64,000 bases of DNA from Candidatus Nitrospira nitrosa (GCF_001458735.1 NZ_CZQA01000001.1:1302001-1366000), one strand, 5' to 3'. Shown: positions 9,594 through 18,458, counted from the stretch's first letter. The notes: generated by a model not told the origin, from the sequence alone. Translations and numbers: made by a program.

Positions 9594-9705
9594 GCAATGG
9601 GGCCGGCAGTCTGCTGCGGGCGAAATCATCCGTCACTTCAATACGATATGAGCATGCGCGTCTATAATCTCTCGCCGATTCCTGTCCAGCGACTCACGCC
9701 GGACC

Positions 9706-9740
9706 TATCCAAAAAGATAAGGGTCCTATCGAAAAGGATA
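9706..9740. promoter_or_regulatory. Tandem TATC-N6-GATA dyads, upstream activator site A
   Basis: Two 14-bp dyads, TATCCAAAAAGATA (9706-9719) and TATCGAAAAGGATA (9727-9740), start 21 bp apart (two helical turns). They lie 113 bp upstream of the -24 element. The spacing and symmetry suit a dimeric enhancer-binding protein. The same pair precedes all four sigma-54 promoters here. Confidence 0.75.
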
Positions 9741-9895
9741 CGGGGGAAGGGGGAAGTGAAAAGTGAGAGGTAAGAAGTGAAAAGTGAAGCGTGAAGAGGA
9801 AAAAGCCGGGAGTGAGAAGTGGGAGGTGAAAGGGGAGAAGTGAGAGGTAAAAATGGAAAGATGGGACGTGGGAGGCGAGACGTGAAACATGAAAC
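9741..9895. repeat. Purine-rich degenerate repeat tract A
   Basis: A non-coding stretch of degenerate AAGTGAGA/AAGTGAAA-like words (for example GAAGTGAAAAGTGAAGCG). It sits just upstream of activator site A, and a similar tract sits in the same position next to site B. No gene is seen in the stretch 9355-10075 other than the promoter module, this tract and the hairpin at 9978. Confidence 0.6.
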
Positions 9896-9977
9896 GATCC
9901 CTGGGTGAACGCCAGACGATCAGCGGAGTTGTGATGGGTGATGTGGAACGAGCATCAGGGAGATGGCGGCATGAGCA

Positions 9978-10013
9978 GGCCCGGTGCGGTGGTTTTCACC
10001 ACCGCACCGGGCC
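9978..10013 (-). terminator. Long perfect hairpin downstream of the cupredoxin/propeller gene
   Basis: A 15-bp perfect GC-rich stem (GGCCCGGTGCGGTGG and its complement) closes a 6-nt loop 63 bp past the stop at 10076. It has no U tract on the minus strand, so it may end transcription with Rho help or simply protect the 3' end. Confidence 0.55.
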
Positions 10014-10075
10014 CATCGGTCCGCCGCATCATCAGATTATCGGAATCGGTCGACTCCGGTATCCCGACCACCCGA

Positions 10076-12157
10076 TCAAGATTCCGGACAGGCACTCAGC
10101 GGTGCGCCGACCGGATTTCGCTGTGCATCGCTGAGTTGATCGCACCAGCCCTTCGGCAGCTTTTGCACCCACCCGTTGTAGACATTGGGGACCGGTAGCA
10201 ATCCCTGTCCACCCATGCCCTGGTTCTTGGAAATGCTATCCGCTGGATCATCAAGCGGCGCGGTCGCATCCGCCAGCACGACCCAGCCGGCGATCACCGG
10301 TGCGTCAGGGCCGGTGTGGGTCACCACGCCGTCGTTGTCCGCATCGTAGTCCAACACGATCAAGCGGTTGGAGAACTTGCTGGTGACATAGGCATAGTAC
10401 CCGCCGCCCTTCTTGGCGCCAAAGTTGACCCCGTGACAGCCTGGATCGCACTCGACGCTCGCAACGAGGGCCCCTTTCCCGCCGTCCGCCGCGGTGTCAA
10501 TGATCGTGATCGTGCCGGTCAAGGTGTTCCCGGTCACCACGAATTTTCCGTCCGGGCTCACCGGAGTCTGGATCGGGAGTCCCCCGATCGGAAGCGGCTT
10601 CCCATTCGCATCCTTTTTGGCTCCGGTCAGAGGATCGTAATGCTGAAGCAAGTTGATGGTGTTGATATTGACGCCATCCGACATCCTGATCACGGACGTG
10701 CTATGGCCGAGATAGTTAGACACATAGTAGGTCGTCGAGTCCGGGTTGATTCCTGCCGCGATCGGCAAGGCTCCGGTCTTCGGTTTCGCCTTGATCTTGT
10801 CCGTGATGAAATCCCAGAACGTCGAGTCGTTCGTATTGGAGTTCGGCGTCACCATCGTTTCACCGTCATGGCCCATCCAATGGGCATGAGGCTGAGCCTG
10901 GTGCTCCCCGGGATGCTGCACGGGAATCCGCCGGTTGATGGAAAGCGTCCCGTTGGTGTCCTTGTTCAGTTCCACCACCACATCTTCCCCGTTCATCCCG
11001 ACGTGGACCTGCTCCCTCCTGGTCGCATTTCCGACGCGGGTCATCACGTGAGCGGGGTCGTTGCCGAGTTCGATCTCCTGTAAGAGTTTTCCGTCTTCCC
11101 GGTTATGGACGTACAGGCTCTTGCCGTGCCACTCGGTGTTATAGATGTGCTTCTGATCCTCGCTGGCCCAGAGATTATGGGCGTTATTCATCTTTTGGTT
11201 CGGTAACGCGAGTTTCCGTGTCACCGTCCATTTCTTCGTTCCCTCGACATCCACGACGGTCACGGTGCTGGGATAGGCCTCGCCTTTTTTCGTACTGACT
11301 TCGTACTGCGTGTCGACCCACACCTCGCCCACCCCGTCTTTTGCCGGGATGCCGGCGGTGGCTGCCGGGATCGTGTCGCCGTCGAAGAAGGATTGCAGAG
11401 CTGCATTCAAATCGGGAACGATCCCGTCCGGCAGTGGAAGCGCCCCGACGGGATTCACTTTCACCGCCACCGGCGGATAGCTCGGCCTATACGCTTGTCC
11501 CACCTTGGTGTAGTCCTTCCAGTTCGAGGGGCTGGTGACGATGAAGAACGCCCGCAACAGCCTGAGTCCGAGGTCGGAGTTGCTGGTAAAGGCCGCGCCG
11601 GCGTCGGCGGCTTCCTTCACACCCGTGGTATGCGTGACGCCTAGGAGATGGAGCTTGTCACCGATGTCGAAGGCCGGAACGGATGAGTTGGGTTTGGTCG
11701 TCGCAGGATCATCAACGATCACGCCGGCCAACATGTAGGGGTGCAGTTTACACACGAACACATAGAGCCCCTTGGCGTTCAAGGTGACCTCATGATCGTC
11801 CCTGTTCGCTTTATCTTGATCGATGCGTTCCGCAGCCGTCGCGTCGGCCGGCCAAATCAGGCTGGTGACCGTGTGAAAACTCTCCACACGGGACGGGCCG
11901 TTCGCCCCACCAGGGCCATGGATCGACTTCGTTTGAAGAAACGCCACCTTGTCCCCTGGTTTCACAATGGCCAGTGATCGGGTGCCGCCCACCTTGTTGG
12001 CCTCACCAAGATCGAACCAGTGGCCTGCTTCGTCCGTCACATCAAACGTGACGGCCGCCGGAGTGATCGCAACGGGCGGCGTGGGATCCTCGCCTGAACA
12101 ACCGGCCACGCCTACGGCAACGCAGAGCGCCGCTCCTAACATTCCATACGTGTTCAT
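10076..12157 (-). CDS. Lipoprotein with cupredoxin-like domain and beta-propeller
   Basis: 693 residues from ATG 12157 (GGAGGAG four bases upstream). The signal peptide ends in a lipobox VAGC with Cys20, so the protein is lipid-anchored. A cupredoxin-like domain covers about 35-150 and has candidate type 1 copper ligands His95, Cys136, His139 and Met142 (SFHTVTS ... FVCKLHPYM). The remaining about 450 residues resemble a YVTN/NHL-like beta-propeller, with recurring blade-like strings such as HIYNTEWHGKSLYVHNREDG and FVVTGNTLTGTITIIDTAAD. The copper site suggests electron transfer or copper binding at the cell surface; the partner is unknown. It is a single-gene unit under its own sigma-54 module (B), which ties it to the RTX regulon. 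Confidence 0.75.
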   Translation of the reverse strand: MNTYGMLGAALCVAVGVAGCSGEDPTPPVAITPAAVTFDVTDEAGHWFDLGEANKVGGTRSLAIVKPGDKVAFLQTKSIHGPGGANGPSRVESFHTVTSLIWPADATAAERIDQDKANRDDHEVTLNAKGLYVFVCKLHPYMLAGVIVDDPATTKPNSSVPAFDIGDKLHLLGVTHTTGVKEAADAGAAFTSNSDLGLRLLRAFFIVTSPSNWKDYTKVGQAYRPSYPPVAVKVNPVGALPLPDGIVPDLNAALQSFFDGDTIPAATAGIPAKDGVGEVWVDTQYEVSTKKGEAYPSTVTVVDVEGTKKWTVTRKLALPNQKMNNAHNLWASEDQKHIYNTEWHGKSLYVHNREDGKLLQEIELGNDPAHVMTRVGNATRREQVHVGMNGEDVVVELNKDTNGTLSINRRIPVQHPGEHQAQPHAHWMGHDGETMVTPNSNTNDSTFWDFITDKIKAKPKTGALPIAAGINPDSTTYYVSNYLGHSTSVIRMSDGVNINTINLLQHYDPLTGAKKDANGKPLPIGGLPIQTPVSPDGKFVVTGNTLTGTITIIDTAADGGKGALVASVECDPGCHGVNFGAKKGGGYYAYVTSKFSNRLIVLDYDADNDGVVTHTGPDAPVIAGWVVLADATAPLDDPADSISKNQGMGGQGLLPVPNVYNGWVQKLPKGWCDQLSDAQRNPVGAPLSACPES

Positions 12158-12196
12158 GGTCTCCTCCATATGCTGATGTGTAATGGTGATTCTCGT

Positions 12197-12223
12197 GAGT
12201 CCAGCGCATCCAGCGCTCGACTC
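12197..12223 (-). promoter_or_regulatory. Leader hairpin B
   Basis: Arms GAGTC-n-AGCGC and GCGCT-n-GACTC (10 pairs, one mismatch) enclose a 5-nt loop between the conserved leader block and the start of the cupredoxin gene. Equivalent hairpins with changed inner pairs occur in leaders C and D. Confidence 0.5.
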
Positions 12224-12281
12224 CTACTTCATTCCAGCCTTCTCTGGTTCACCTGAGTCCCGCTCCTCTGGGCCGACCACA

Positions 12282-12344
12282 TCCCGGGTTGAGTGTCGAC
12301 CGACGAGTCGCTCCGATTCAGGTGTGCTCCAACAGCCGGATGCA
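12282..12344 (-). promoter_or_regulatory. Conserved 5' leader block, copy B
   Basis: The second copy of the approximately 60-nt leader block, the most diverged of the four. It keeps TGCATC, GGAGC, ACC.GAATCG and CACTCAACCCGGGA on the minus strand. CATCC near its start can pair with GGATG at its end. Confidence 0.5.
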
Positions 12345-12354
12345 GATCTGTATG

Positions 12355-12368
12355 GCAACATCGGTGCC
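12355..12368 (-). promoter_or_regulatory. Sigma-54 promoter B for the cupredoxin/propeller gene
   Basis: The minus strand reads TGGCACCGATGTTGCCATA, with the GG-N10-GC spacing of sigma-54 promoters. The predicted transcript starts near 12344, leaving a leader of about 190 nt. Confidence 0.85.
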
Positions 12369-12492
12369 ATGCGAGATCTCGCGATAAGTCAATGAGGCAA
12401 TACGTGCAAAAGCATGCATTACTTCAAGACGATGTGATGATTACGAGCCCGTGATCCTTCGCGGATCTGTTCCTCACTGCGTTCAAAAGACT

Positions 12493-12527
12493 TATCGGAA
12501 AGGATAAGTGACCTATCGAAAAGGATA
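12493..12527. promoter_or_regulatory. Tandem TATC-N6-GATA dyads, upstream activator site B
   Basis: TATCGGAAAGGATA (12493-12506) and TATCGAAAAGGATA (12514-12527) start 21 bp apart, 125 bp upstream of the -24 element of promoter B. Confidence 0.78.
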
Positions 12528-12645
12528 CGGGGAAAGGAGAAGTAAAAAGTGAGAAGGGAAAAATTAAAAGTGAGACGTGGGAGGTGAGAAGGGGAAAGTG
12601 GAGAGTGCGAAGTAAAAAGTAAGAAGTAAAAAGAGGGAAGGTCAA
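12528..12645. repeat. Purine-rich degenerate repeat tract B
   Basis: A run of AAAAGTGAGA/AAGTAAAAAG-like words next to activator site B, similar in position and composition to the tract at 9741. It is non-coding. The whole stretch 12158-12761 holds only promoter module B, this tract and a hairpin. Confidence 0.55.
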
Positions 12646-12714
12646 ACAGCCTACGGGACGTGCCGGTGCCGTCGGCGCTCGTACACGACATGTCGAGGCT
12701 AGGGAATCGGCCTG

Positions 12715-12748
12715 CTGCCGGGCGCCCCTATACAGAGGCGCCCGGCAG
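12715..12748 (-). terminator. Perfect 12-bp hairpin after RTX-B
   Basis: CTGCCGGGCGCC pairs perfectly with its complement across a 10-nt loop, 14 bp beyond the RTX-B stop. There is no U tract. It probably marks the end of the RTX-D/C/B unit. Confidence 0.6.
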
Positions 12749-12761
12749 AGGAGTCACGAAC

Positions 12762-14033
12762 TTACAGCAGGATGTCGGTGACGACGCTGTTAACGGTGAG
12801 TACGGGGCCGCCGATGAGTTGAATCTCAAATTCAGGCGCCGCATCTGCATCGGTATTGCCCTGCAAGATTCCCGTAATACTGCTATACCGCAGCTGGCCC
12901 GCTGCCGTAAAGGCATCGAAGCCGATGTAGCTAAAGGCCTGGTTGCCGGCCACCAAGCTATTCGCGTCGATATCCCGCAGATCGATGCGGTCTGCTTCGA
13001 AGTAAAAGCTTCCGCGAAAGTCTTGGATGACGTCTCTGCCCGCTCCAACGGGGCTGTCGCTGGCTGCATTGTAATCAAAGATGTCGTTTCCCGAGCCGCC
13101 GTTTAGCATATCGGCTCCCAGTCCCCCTAGCAGGACATCGTTCCCCTCATTGCCGTCGAGCTGATCGATGCCGCTGCCACCTGTGAGTCGGTCATGGCCG
13201 GCCCCGCCGCCCATGATATCGGCTCCGGCCCCACCGTCTAGTTGGTCATGGCCGTTGCCACCACTCATGACATCGGTTCCGGCTCCGCCATTGAGTACAT
13301 CATTCCCCTTAGCTCCGAAAAGCTCGTCGTCCCCGGCTCCGCCGTCTAGCACATTCTCGCCACCATCCCAAGCGCGGAGCACGTCATCCCCTGCTAAGCC
13401 GGACAGCATGTTGTTGAGCCCATTGCCGGACAGGCTGTCGTTGAAATTGGTGCCAATGAGGTTCTCAATGTTTACCAGGGTATCGAGGCCGCCACTGCCG
13501 TTGTTCTGCGTACCCGAATATTTGAGGTCAATGCTGACTCCCGCTGAGGCGGTGCTGTACGAGGCAGTATCGGTTCCGGTACCGCCATCCAACCGATTAT
13601 TGCCGTTGCCGCCTGTCAGGTGGTCGTTTCCACTACCTCCGATTAATGTATCGTTGCCCGCCAAGCCCGAGAGCACGTTGTTCGCACTGTTGCCGGTGAG
13701 GCGGTCGGAGAAATTCGTCCCGATCACGTTCTCGATGCTGACGAGCTTGTCGGTCCCAGCGCCGCCCGTGTTCTGTGCTCCCGTCAGTCCAAGGTTGACG
13801 GTCACGCCGGCGGTGGCGCCGATGTATGTCGTGCCGTTGATCACCACGTTGCTGTAGTCGGCGGTGTCGATCCCCGTGCCGCCGTTCAGGATGTCGGTGC
13901 CTGTACCTCCATTCAGTCGGTCGTTTCCGCCCGAGCCATTCAACGTATCGTTGCCCGCCCGGCCAATGATGGTGTCCGCACTGGCGGTGCCGTTGAGGGT
14001 ATTGTTGCTGTTCGTGCCGATTATGTTTGCCAT
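12762..14033 (-). CDS. RTX-B: beta-roll protein, class II
   Basis: 423 residues, the shortest of the six. The N-terminal about 150 residues (MANIIGTNSNNTLNGTASAD and following, with [20 protein letters not shown]) are nearly identical to those of RTX-E and RTX-F, defining class II. The middle has DTASYSTASAGVSIDLKYSG-type spacer modules and many GGxGxD repeats. The end (FDYNAASDSPVGAGRDVIQD to VVTDILL) is the class II export domain, which has a F.YIG....AAGQLRYS motif instead of the class I WKG motif. No cysteine, Sec signal or enzyme domain is seen. It is the last gene of unit C, 138 bp after RTX-C, and has AAGGAG before its start. Confidence 0.88.
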   Translation of the reverse strand: MANIIGTNSNNTLNGTASADTIIGRAGNDTLNGSGGNDRLNGGTGTDILNGGTGIDTADYSNVVINGTTYIGATAGVTVNLGLTGAQNTGGAGTDKLVSIENVIGTNFSDRLTGNSANNVLSGLAGNDTLIGGSGNDHLTGGNGNNRLDGGTGTDTASYSTASAGVSIDLKYSGTQNNGSGGLDTLVNIENLIGTNFNDSLSGNGLNNMLSGLAGDDVLRAWDGGENVLDGGAGDDELFGAKGNDVLNGGAGTDVMSGGNGHDQLDGGAGADIMGGGAGHDRLTGGSGIDQLDGNEGNDVLLGGLGADMLNGGSGNDIFDYNAASDSPVGAGRDVIQDFRGSFYFEADRIDLRDIDANSLVAGNQAFSYIGFDAFTAAGQLRYSSITGILQGNTDADAAPEFEIQLIGGPVLTVNSVVTDILL

Positions 14034-14064
14034 GATGGAATCTCCTTGATGTGTCTGGTATTCT

Positions 14065-14084
14065 GGGCCGGCTCATCCCGGCCC
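14065..14084 (-). promoter_or_regulatory. Intercistronic hairpin before RTX-B
   Basis: A GGGCCGG/CCGGCCC 7-bp stem with a 6-nt loop, 32-51 nt upstream of the RTX-B start. It belongs to the set of hairpins found before every RTX gene. Confidence 0.5.
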
Positions 14085-14171
14085 GGGTCTTCGTCTTGGT
14101 TGGAGCGGCTCACGTGGCACCCGTTCCCAGTCTTTCGATACAGGATCAGTTTCTTTCGTGAAGCGTGCTCT

Positions 14172-16004
14172 TTACAGCAAGATATCCGTGCCCGCTCCGC
14201 CGACGGAGAGGGCCGGGCTGCCAACCAGCTGAATCTGGAACTCTGGGGTCGAGTCCCCATCAATGTTGCCGTACAGCACGCCACCGGTATACCAAAGCGT
14301 ACCTGCGCCGCCGGGTGTGGCTCCTTTCCAGGTAAAGGCCTGGTTACCGGACACGAGGGTATTGGCATCGATGTCTCGCAGATCGATCTGATCGCCCAGC
14401 GCTGTCCCCGCTCCGGCAAACCCGGTGATGACATCGCGGCCTGTGCTGGTGGGACTCTCGCTGACTGCGTTGTAGTCAAAGCGATCGTTGCCTGTGCCTC
14501 CGTTCAGCTGGTCGCGCCCGCTGCCGCCCGTGAGCACGTCGTTCCCATTGCCGCCCAGTAACGTGTCGTTGCCCGCGCCACCCGTGAGCACATCATCTCC
14601 ATCATTGCCGGAAAGGGTATCATTCCCTGCCAGACCGGACAGCACGTTGTTGCCGAAGTCGCCGGTTAAGGAGTCGTTGAAATTGCTGCCGATGAGATTC
14701 TCAATCCCTACCAACGTATCGATCCCGGCACCTCCGGTGTTCTGTGCCTCTGGTATAGGGAGGTAGACTGTAACTCCTGCCGTTGCCGTGCCGTAGTCGG
14801 CGGTATCGATTCCGATTCCGCCGACGAGTAGGTCGTTGCCGCTGCCACCGATAAGCTGGTCGTTCCCCTCGCCGCCGAGGAGTGTGTCGTTTCCCGCGTT
14901 GCCCAACAAGGAATCGTTTCCAAACTGCCCAAAGAGCACGTTGTCGGCGCCATTACCAATGAGGGTATCATTGAATTTTGAGCCAGTAATATTCTCAATG
15001 CTCACGAGCGTGTCGATTCCAGCTCCTCCGGTGTTCTGTGCGCCCGCCAGATTGAGGTTGACCGTGACGCCGGCTGTCGCACCGGGGAAGCCCGCAGTAA
15101 GGATCTCGAGGCCGCTGTACATGGCCGTATCAATTCCACCCCCTCCGTTCAGTAGATCAGTGCCCAAACCGCCGGTGAGATCATCATTGCCGTTGCCGCC
15201 AACGAGCTGGTCGTTCCCATCCATGCCGATGAGGAAGTCGTCCCCATCCAGACCCGAAAGCACGTTATTGGCGCTGTTGCCGGTGAGCTCATTGTCCAGG
15301 GCGTTGCCGGTCCCGTTGATGGCCGAGGAGCCGGTCAGCGTGAGATGTTCGATCGACCGGTTCAGGGTGTGGGTCACCGAGGCTTGAACGGTATCCACGC
15401 CATCTTCTGCAAAGAACTCCACCGTCTTATCGCCCACATGATCCACGATATAGATATCGTTACCGGCGTCACCGTTCATGATGTCGGCGCCGGTCCCACC
15501 GTTCAGCACGTCGTTACCGAGACCGCCGAAGAGCTGGTCGGTGCCACCCCCACCGTTGAGGGTGTCGTTCCCTGCCAGACCCCAGAGCAGGTTGGTGGCA
15601 CTGTTGCCGGTGAGGGTATTGTTCAGCCCGTTGCCGAAGCCATCGATGGCGGCCGTTCCCGTGAGCGTCAGGCGATCGATGAAGGTCCTGTCGATCGAAT
15701 ACGTGACGCTGCTCTGGACCGTATCGATCCCTTCCAAGAATGGGTCAACGACGACATCAAAAGGATTGTCGACGATGTAGGTGTCATCGCCGGCGCCCCC
15801 ATTCATGGTATCTATCCCAGCTCCGCCGTTCAGCACATCGTTGCCCGCATCCCCGCTGAGCGCGTCTTGGCCATTGCCGCCGAGGAGTTGGTCGTTGCCC
15901 AGGCCCCCGATGAGCACGTCATTGCCATCGAGGCCGTTGAGCACATCGTTCCCCGCTGTTCCGTTCAGGTTGTCATTGAAAGGTGTTCCATTGATGATCG
16001 CCAT
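14172..16004 (-). CDS. RTX-C: beta-roll protein, class I
   Basis: 610 residues of GGxGxD repeats broken by two kinds of spacer. One is [28 protein letters not shown], shared with RTX-A and D. The other is DTAxYxxxx...[18 protein letters not shown], typical of class II. The protein is therefore a mosaic. The C-terminal domain is the class I type ([20 protein letters not shown] to GGAGTDILL), almost identical to RTX-D. It has no cysteine and no other domain. It is the middle gene of the RTX-D/C/B unit, 131 bp after RTX-D. Predicted to be a secreted, calcium-folded surface or matrix protein (inference). Confidence 0.9.
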   Translation of the reverse strand: MAIINGTPFNDNLNGTAGNDVLNGLDGNDVLIGGLGNDQLLGGNGQDALSGDAGNDVLNGGAGIDTMNGGAGDDTYIVDNPFDVVVDPFLEGIDTVQSSVTYSIDRTFIDRLTLTGTAAIDGFGNGLNNTLTGNSATNLLWGLAGNDTLNGGGGTDQLFGGLGNDVLNGGTGADIMNGDAGNDIYIVDHVGDKTVEFFAEDGVDTVQASVTHTLNRSIEHLTLTGSSAINGTGNALDNELTGNSANNVLSGLDGDDFLIGMDGNDQLVGGNGNDDLTGGLGTDLLNGGGGIDTAMYSGLEILTAGFPGATAGVTVNLNLAGAQNTGGAGIDTLVSIENITGSKFNDTLIGNGADNVLFGQFGNDSLLGNAGNDTLLGGEGNDQLIGGSGNDLLVGGIGIDTADYGTATAGVTVYLPIPEAQNTGGAGIDTLVGIENLIGSNFNDSLTGDFGNNVLSGLAGNDTLSGNDGDDVLTGGAGNDTLLGGNGNDVLTGGSGRDQLNGGTGNDRFDYNAVSESPTSTGRDVITGFAGAGTALGDQIDLRDIDANTLVSGNQAFTWKGATPGGAGTLWYTGGVLYGNIDGDSTPEFQIQLVGSPALSVGGAGTDILL

Positions 16005-16029
16005 GGTCGTCTCCCTTGTGTATGTTCAT

Positions 16030-16048
16030 GACCGGGATCACTCCGGTC
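16030..16048 (-). promoter_or_regulatory. Intercistronic hairpin before RTX-C
   Basis: A GACCGG/CCGGTC stem with a 7-nt loop. The stem sequence differs from the GGGCCGG version elsewhere, but pairing is kept. Confidence 0.5.
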
Positions 16049-16135
16049 GGGGTTGTTCGTTTTGGTTGTGAGTGGCGCTCCTGTAGGCCATTCCCTGCTG
16101 ACTCAGTCGCCGTGCCCTGTCAGAAACCCTGTGGC

Positions 16136-17791
16136 TCACAACAGAATGTCCGTGCCTGCTCCTCCGACAGAGAGTGCTGGAGTCCCCACCAACTGAATTT
16201 GGAATTCCGGGGTCGAGTCCCCATCGATGTTGCCGTACAGGACCCCGCCGCTGTACCAGAGTGTGCCCGCTCCGCCGGGGGTGGTGCCTCTCCAGGTAAA
16301 GGCCTGGTTGCCAGACGCCAACACATTGGCATCGATATCGCGTAGATCGATCTGGTCCCCAAGCGCTGTCCCCGCGCCGGCAAACCCGGTGATGACATCG
16401 CGGCCTGTGCTGGTTGGACTTTCGCTGACGGCGTTGTAGTCAAAGCGATCGTTCCCCGCGCCTCCGTTCAGTTGATCGCGCCCACTGCCACCGGTGAGGA
16501 CATCGTTCCCATTCCCGCCCTGCAACGTATCGTTCCCCGCCCCGCCTAGGAGCACGTCGTTCCCATTCAGGCCGGAGAGCACGTTATTGGCGCTGTTGCC
16601 GGTGAGGGTATTGTTCAGCCCATTACCGGTACCATTGATGGCCGAGGCGCCCGTCAGGGTGAGATGTTCGATCGTCCCGCCCAGGGTATAGCTGAGGCTG
16701 CTCTGTACGGTGTCACGCTCGCTACTCGGGCCCAAGTCGATTATGGTATCGAGCAGGTGGTCGACGACATAGGTGTCGTTGCCGGCGCCGCCCTCCATAC
16801 TGTCGGCGCCGGTCCCACCGTTCAGTACGTCGTCGCCGGCTTCACCATAGAGTTGATCATCGCCGGCCAGACCAGAGAGGATGTTGTTGGCGCTGTTGCC
16901 GAAGAGCATATTGGCCGTCGTATTGCCCGTGCCATTGATCGCCGCGGTCCCGGTCAAGGTCAGATGCTCAACGGTTCCGCCCAGGGTATAGGTGATGCTG
17001 CTCTGAACGGTGTCGATGTCGGTGCTGAGCCCCTGCTCGATGACCACATCCAAGCGATCGTCGACCACGTAGGTATCGTCGTCGGTGCCCCCCTCCATGC
17101 GGTCGGCCCCGCTCCCGCCGTCCAGGTAGTCGGCCCCCGTTCCGCCCTGTAAGTTGTCGCTGCCTTCCCCGCCATAAAGCTTGTCGTCGCCAGCCAGGCC
17201 CAACAGTGTATTATTGGCAGCGTTGCCCCAGATCACGTTAGCATTCTCGTTGCCTGTGCCGGTGATGGGGGCGTGATCAACTAGCGTGAGATACTCAAAC
17301 CCGAAACCCAAGGTGTAACTAATGGACGCATACACGGTGTCCTCACCGCCCAGCGCATCATTGGAGTATTCTGTCGCCACATCGCCGATGTCTTCTATGG
17401 TGTAATTATCGTTGCCGTTGCCGCCGTACAACGTGTCGGCCCCGGTGGCACCAACCAAGTGGTCATTGCCATCGCCTCCGCCTAGGACGTCATCGCCGCT
17501 TTCCCCCAATAACACGTCGTCACCAGCGTGACCTTCCAGTCTGTCGTTCCCGGATTGACCTTCCAACTGGTCATCACCATTCCCGCCAGCGAGCGTGTCG
17601 TTACCGTCCCCACCCTCTAGCCAGTCGATACCCTCTCCACCAAGCAGTACGTCAATACCGGCCGCGCCATAGAGGTAGTCGTCACCGCCGTTGCCGAGGA
17701 GCACGTCATTCCCCTCAAGCCCATAGATGTCATCGCTTCCTGTCGTTCCGTTCAGCCTGTCATTGAGTGGTGTCCCGTTGATGAGTGCCAT
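16136..17791 (-). CDS. RTX-D: beta-roll protein, class I
   Basis: 551 residues. The N-terminal quarter has about a dozen consecutive GGxGxDxLxG nonapeptides. It is followed by three spacer modules ([61 protein letters not shown]) and the class I C-terminal domain ([14 protein letters not shown] ... [17 protein letters not shown] ... GTDILL). No cysteine is seen. It starts with MALINGTPLNDRLNGT, akin to RTX-A and RTX-C. It is the first RTX gene of unit C and follows a 93-residue membrane protein under promoter module C. GGAG precedes the start codon. Confidence 0.9.
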   Translation of the reverse strand: MALINGTPLNDRLNGTTGSDDIYGLEGNDVLLGNGGDDYLYGAAGIDVLLGGEGIDWLEGGDGNDTLAGGNGDDQLEGQSGNDRLEGHAGDDVLLGESGDDVLGGGDGNDHLVGATGADTLYGGNGNDNYTIEDIGDVATEYSNDALGGEDTVYASISYTLGFGFEYLTLVDHAPITGTGNENANVIWGNAANNTLLGLAGDDKLYGGEGSDNLQGGTGADYLDGGSGADRMEGGTDDDTYVVDDRLDVVIEQGLSTDIDTVQSSITYTLGGTVEHLTLTGTAAINGTGNTTANMLFGNSANNILSGLAGDDQLYGEAGDDVLNGGTGADSMEGGAGNDTYVVDHLLDTIIDLGPSSERDTVQSSLSYTLGGTIEHLTLTGASAINGTGNGLNNTLTGNSANNVLSGLNGNDVLLGGAGNDTLQGGNGNDVLTGGSGRDQLNGGAGNDRFDYNAVSESPTSTGRDVITGFAGAGTALGDQIDLRDIDANVLASGNQAFTWRGTTPGGAGTLWYSGGVLYGNIDGDSTPEFQIQLVGTPALSVGGAGTDILL

Positions 17792-17822
17792 GATGGAATC
17801 TCCTCCTTCAGTGTCGTGTTCC

Positions 17823-17842
17823 GGGTCGGCTCATCCCGGCCT
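17823..17842 (-). promoter_or_regulatory. Intercistronic hairpin before RTX-D
   Basis: A GGCCGG/CCGACC stem with one C.A mismatch and a 6-nt loop. It is the least perfect of the six RTX-leader hairpins. Confidence 0.4.
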
Positions 17843-17968
17843 GGATGTGTGGTGGTTGCGAGGGAGTTGGCCTCTCTTGAGATCTCAGACTCCCTCCTCT
17901 GTCATTCCAAGTTCGTGATGTTCTGCCATTCGCTCCTGCCCTCGGTGCCCTGTGTCGGTCTGTGTGTG

Positions 17969-18250
17969 TCAGGCGGCCTGATCCTGATCGCGTGCCCTCT
18001 GGTCTGGGACAGCCTGTGGAATGCCCCAGGCCCATGATGTTGAGACAAGGGTGAGGGCAGGTTCCTGCGCTGTGTGCACCAGCACATCTCTTTGTTCGTT
18101 GCCCGCGTCCTGTTCGAGTTGAGCGGTCACTGGGTTGTGAGCGTGGCTCCTGCGGCCTGGTGCTGAGGCCATCTGTGTCATCAGGAGTGTCAGGAGCACT
18201 CCCGCACTCACCGACCAAAACCAGATGGTGATGATGTCCGTGTCGTGCAT
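17969..18250 (-). CDS. Small membrane protein upstream of RTX-D (paralogue of 22890-23171)
   Basis: 93 residues. A short N-terminus MHDTDII is followed by one hydrophobic segment (about 7-27, with SVSAGVLLTLLMTQ), then RRSH and a polar tail ending RARDQDQAA. A second gene of exactly the same length stands before RTX-F. The two differ by substitutions but no length changes, and the membrane-segment changes are conservative (T/A, F/L, V/M, M/I), which supports coding. AAAGGA lies 8 bases before the ATG at 18250; an ATG two codons earlier (18256) has too short a spacing. The role is unknown; it could be a secretion accessory or a sensor. Confidence 0.6.
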   Translation of the reverse strand: MHDTDIITIWFWSVSAGVLLTLLMTQMASAPGRRSHAHNPVTAQLEQDAGNEQRDVLVHTAQEPALTLVSTSWAWGIPQAVPDQRARDQDQAA

Positions 18251-18288
18251 GATCATTGTCCTTTCTTCTCTGTGCTGTTCTTATTTTG

Positions 18289-18315
18289 GAGTCATGCGTT
18301 CTTGACGCGTGACTC
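18289..18315 (-). promoter_or_regulatory. Leader hairpin C
   Basis: On the RNA, GAGTCACGCG and CGCATGACTC pair with one mismatch around a 7-nt loop, about 40 nt before the small membrane protein start. It is equivalent to hairpins B and D. Confidence 0.5.
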
Positions 18316-18374
18316 GTGGTTTATATCCATGTGCGCTGTGCCACCGGCGTCCTTCTTCTCCTCACCAATCTCTT

Positions 18375-18434
18375 TCCCAGGTTGAGTGGATCCGGAGGAG
18401 CGGCGATTTCGGTAGGTTCCAGCCGCCCGATGCA
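18375..18434 (-). promoter_or_regulatory. Conserved 5' leader block, copy C
   Basis: The minus strand carries TGCATCGGGCGGCTGGAACC, then ACCGAAATCGCCGCTCCTCC and CACTCAACCTGGGA. It is nearly identical to copy D and begins close to the predicted transcription start of promoter C. Confidence 0.6.
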
Positions 18435-18444
18435 GAGAGGTATG

Positions 18445-18458
18445 GCAACATCAGTGCC
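18445..18458 (-). promoter_or_regulatory. Sigma-54 promoter C for the RTX-D/C/B unit
   Basis: The minus strand reads TGGCACTGATGTTGCCATA with GG-N10-GC spacing. The predicted start is near 18434, with about 185 nt of leader before the small membrane protein. Confidence 0.85.

Noticed and set aside
9978-10013. Intrinsic terminators at 9978 and 12715 as textbook hairpin plus U tract
   Set aside because: Stems are excellent but no U run follows, so they are listed as terminator-like with reduced confidence.
12419-12691. Minus-strand frame rich in Phe, Leu and Ser (SFYFLLFTSHSPLSPSHLPR...)
   Set aside because: It is the translation of the purine-rich AAGTGAGA repeat tract and not a protein.
17816-18037. 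Plus-strand frames at 17816-18037 and 22716-22955 that also resemble each other
   Set aside because: They overlap the duplicated leader and small membrane gene in antisense. They differ in length, lack ribosome sites, and their likeness follows from the duplicated DNA.
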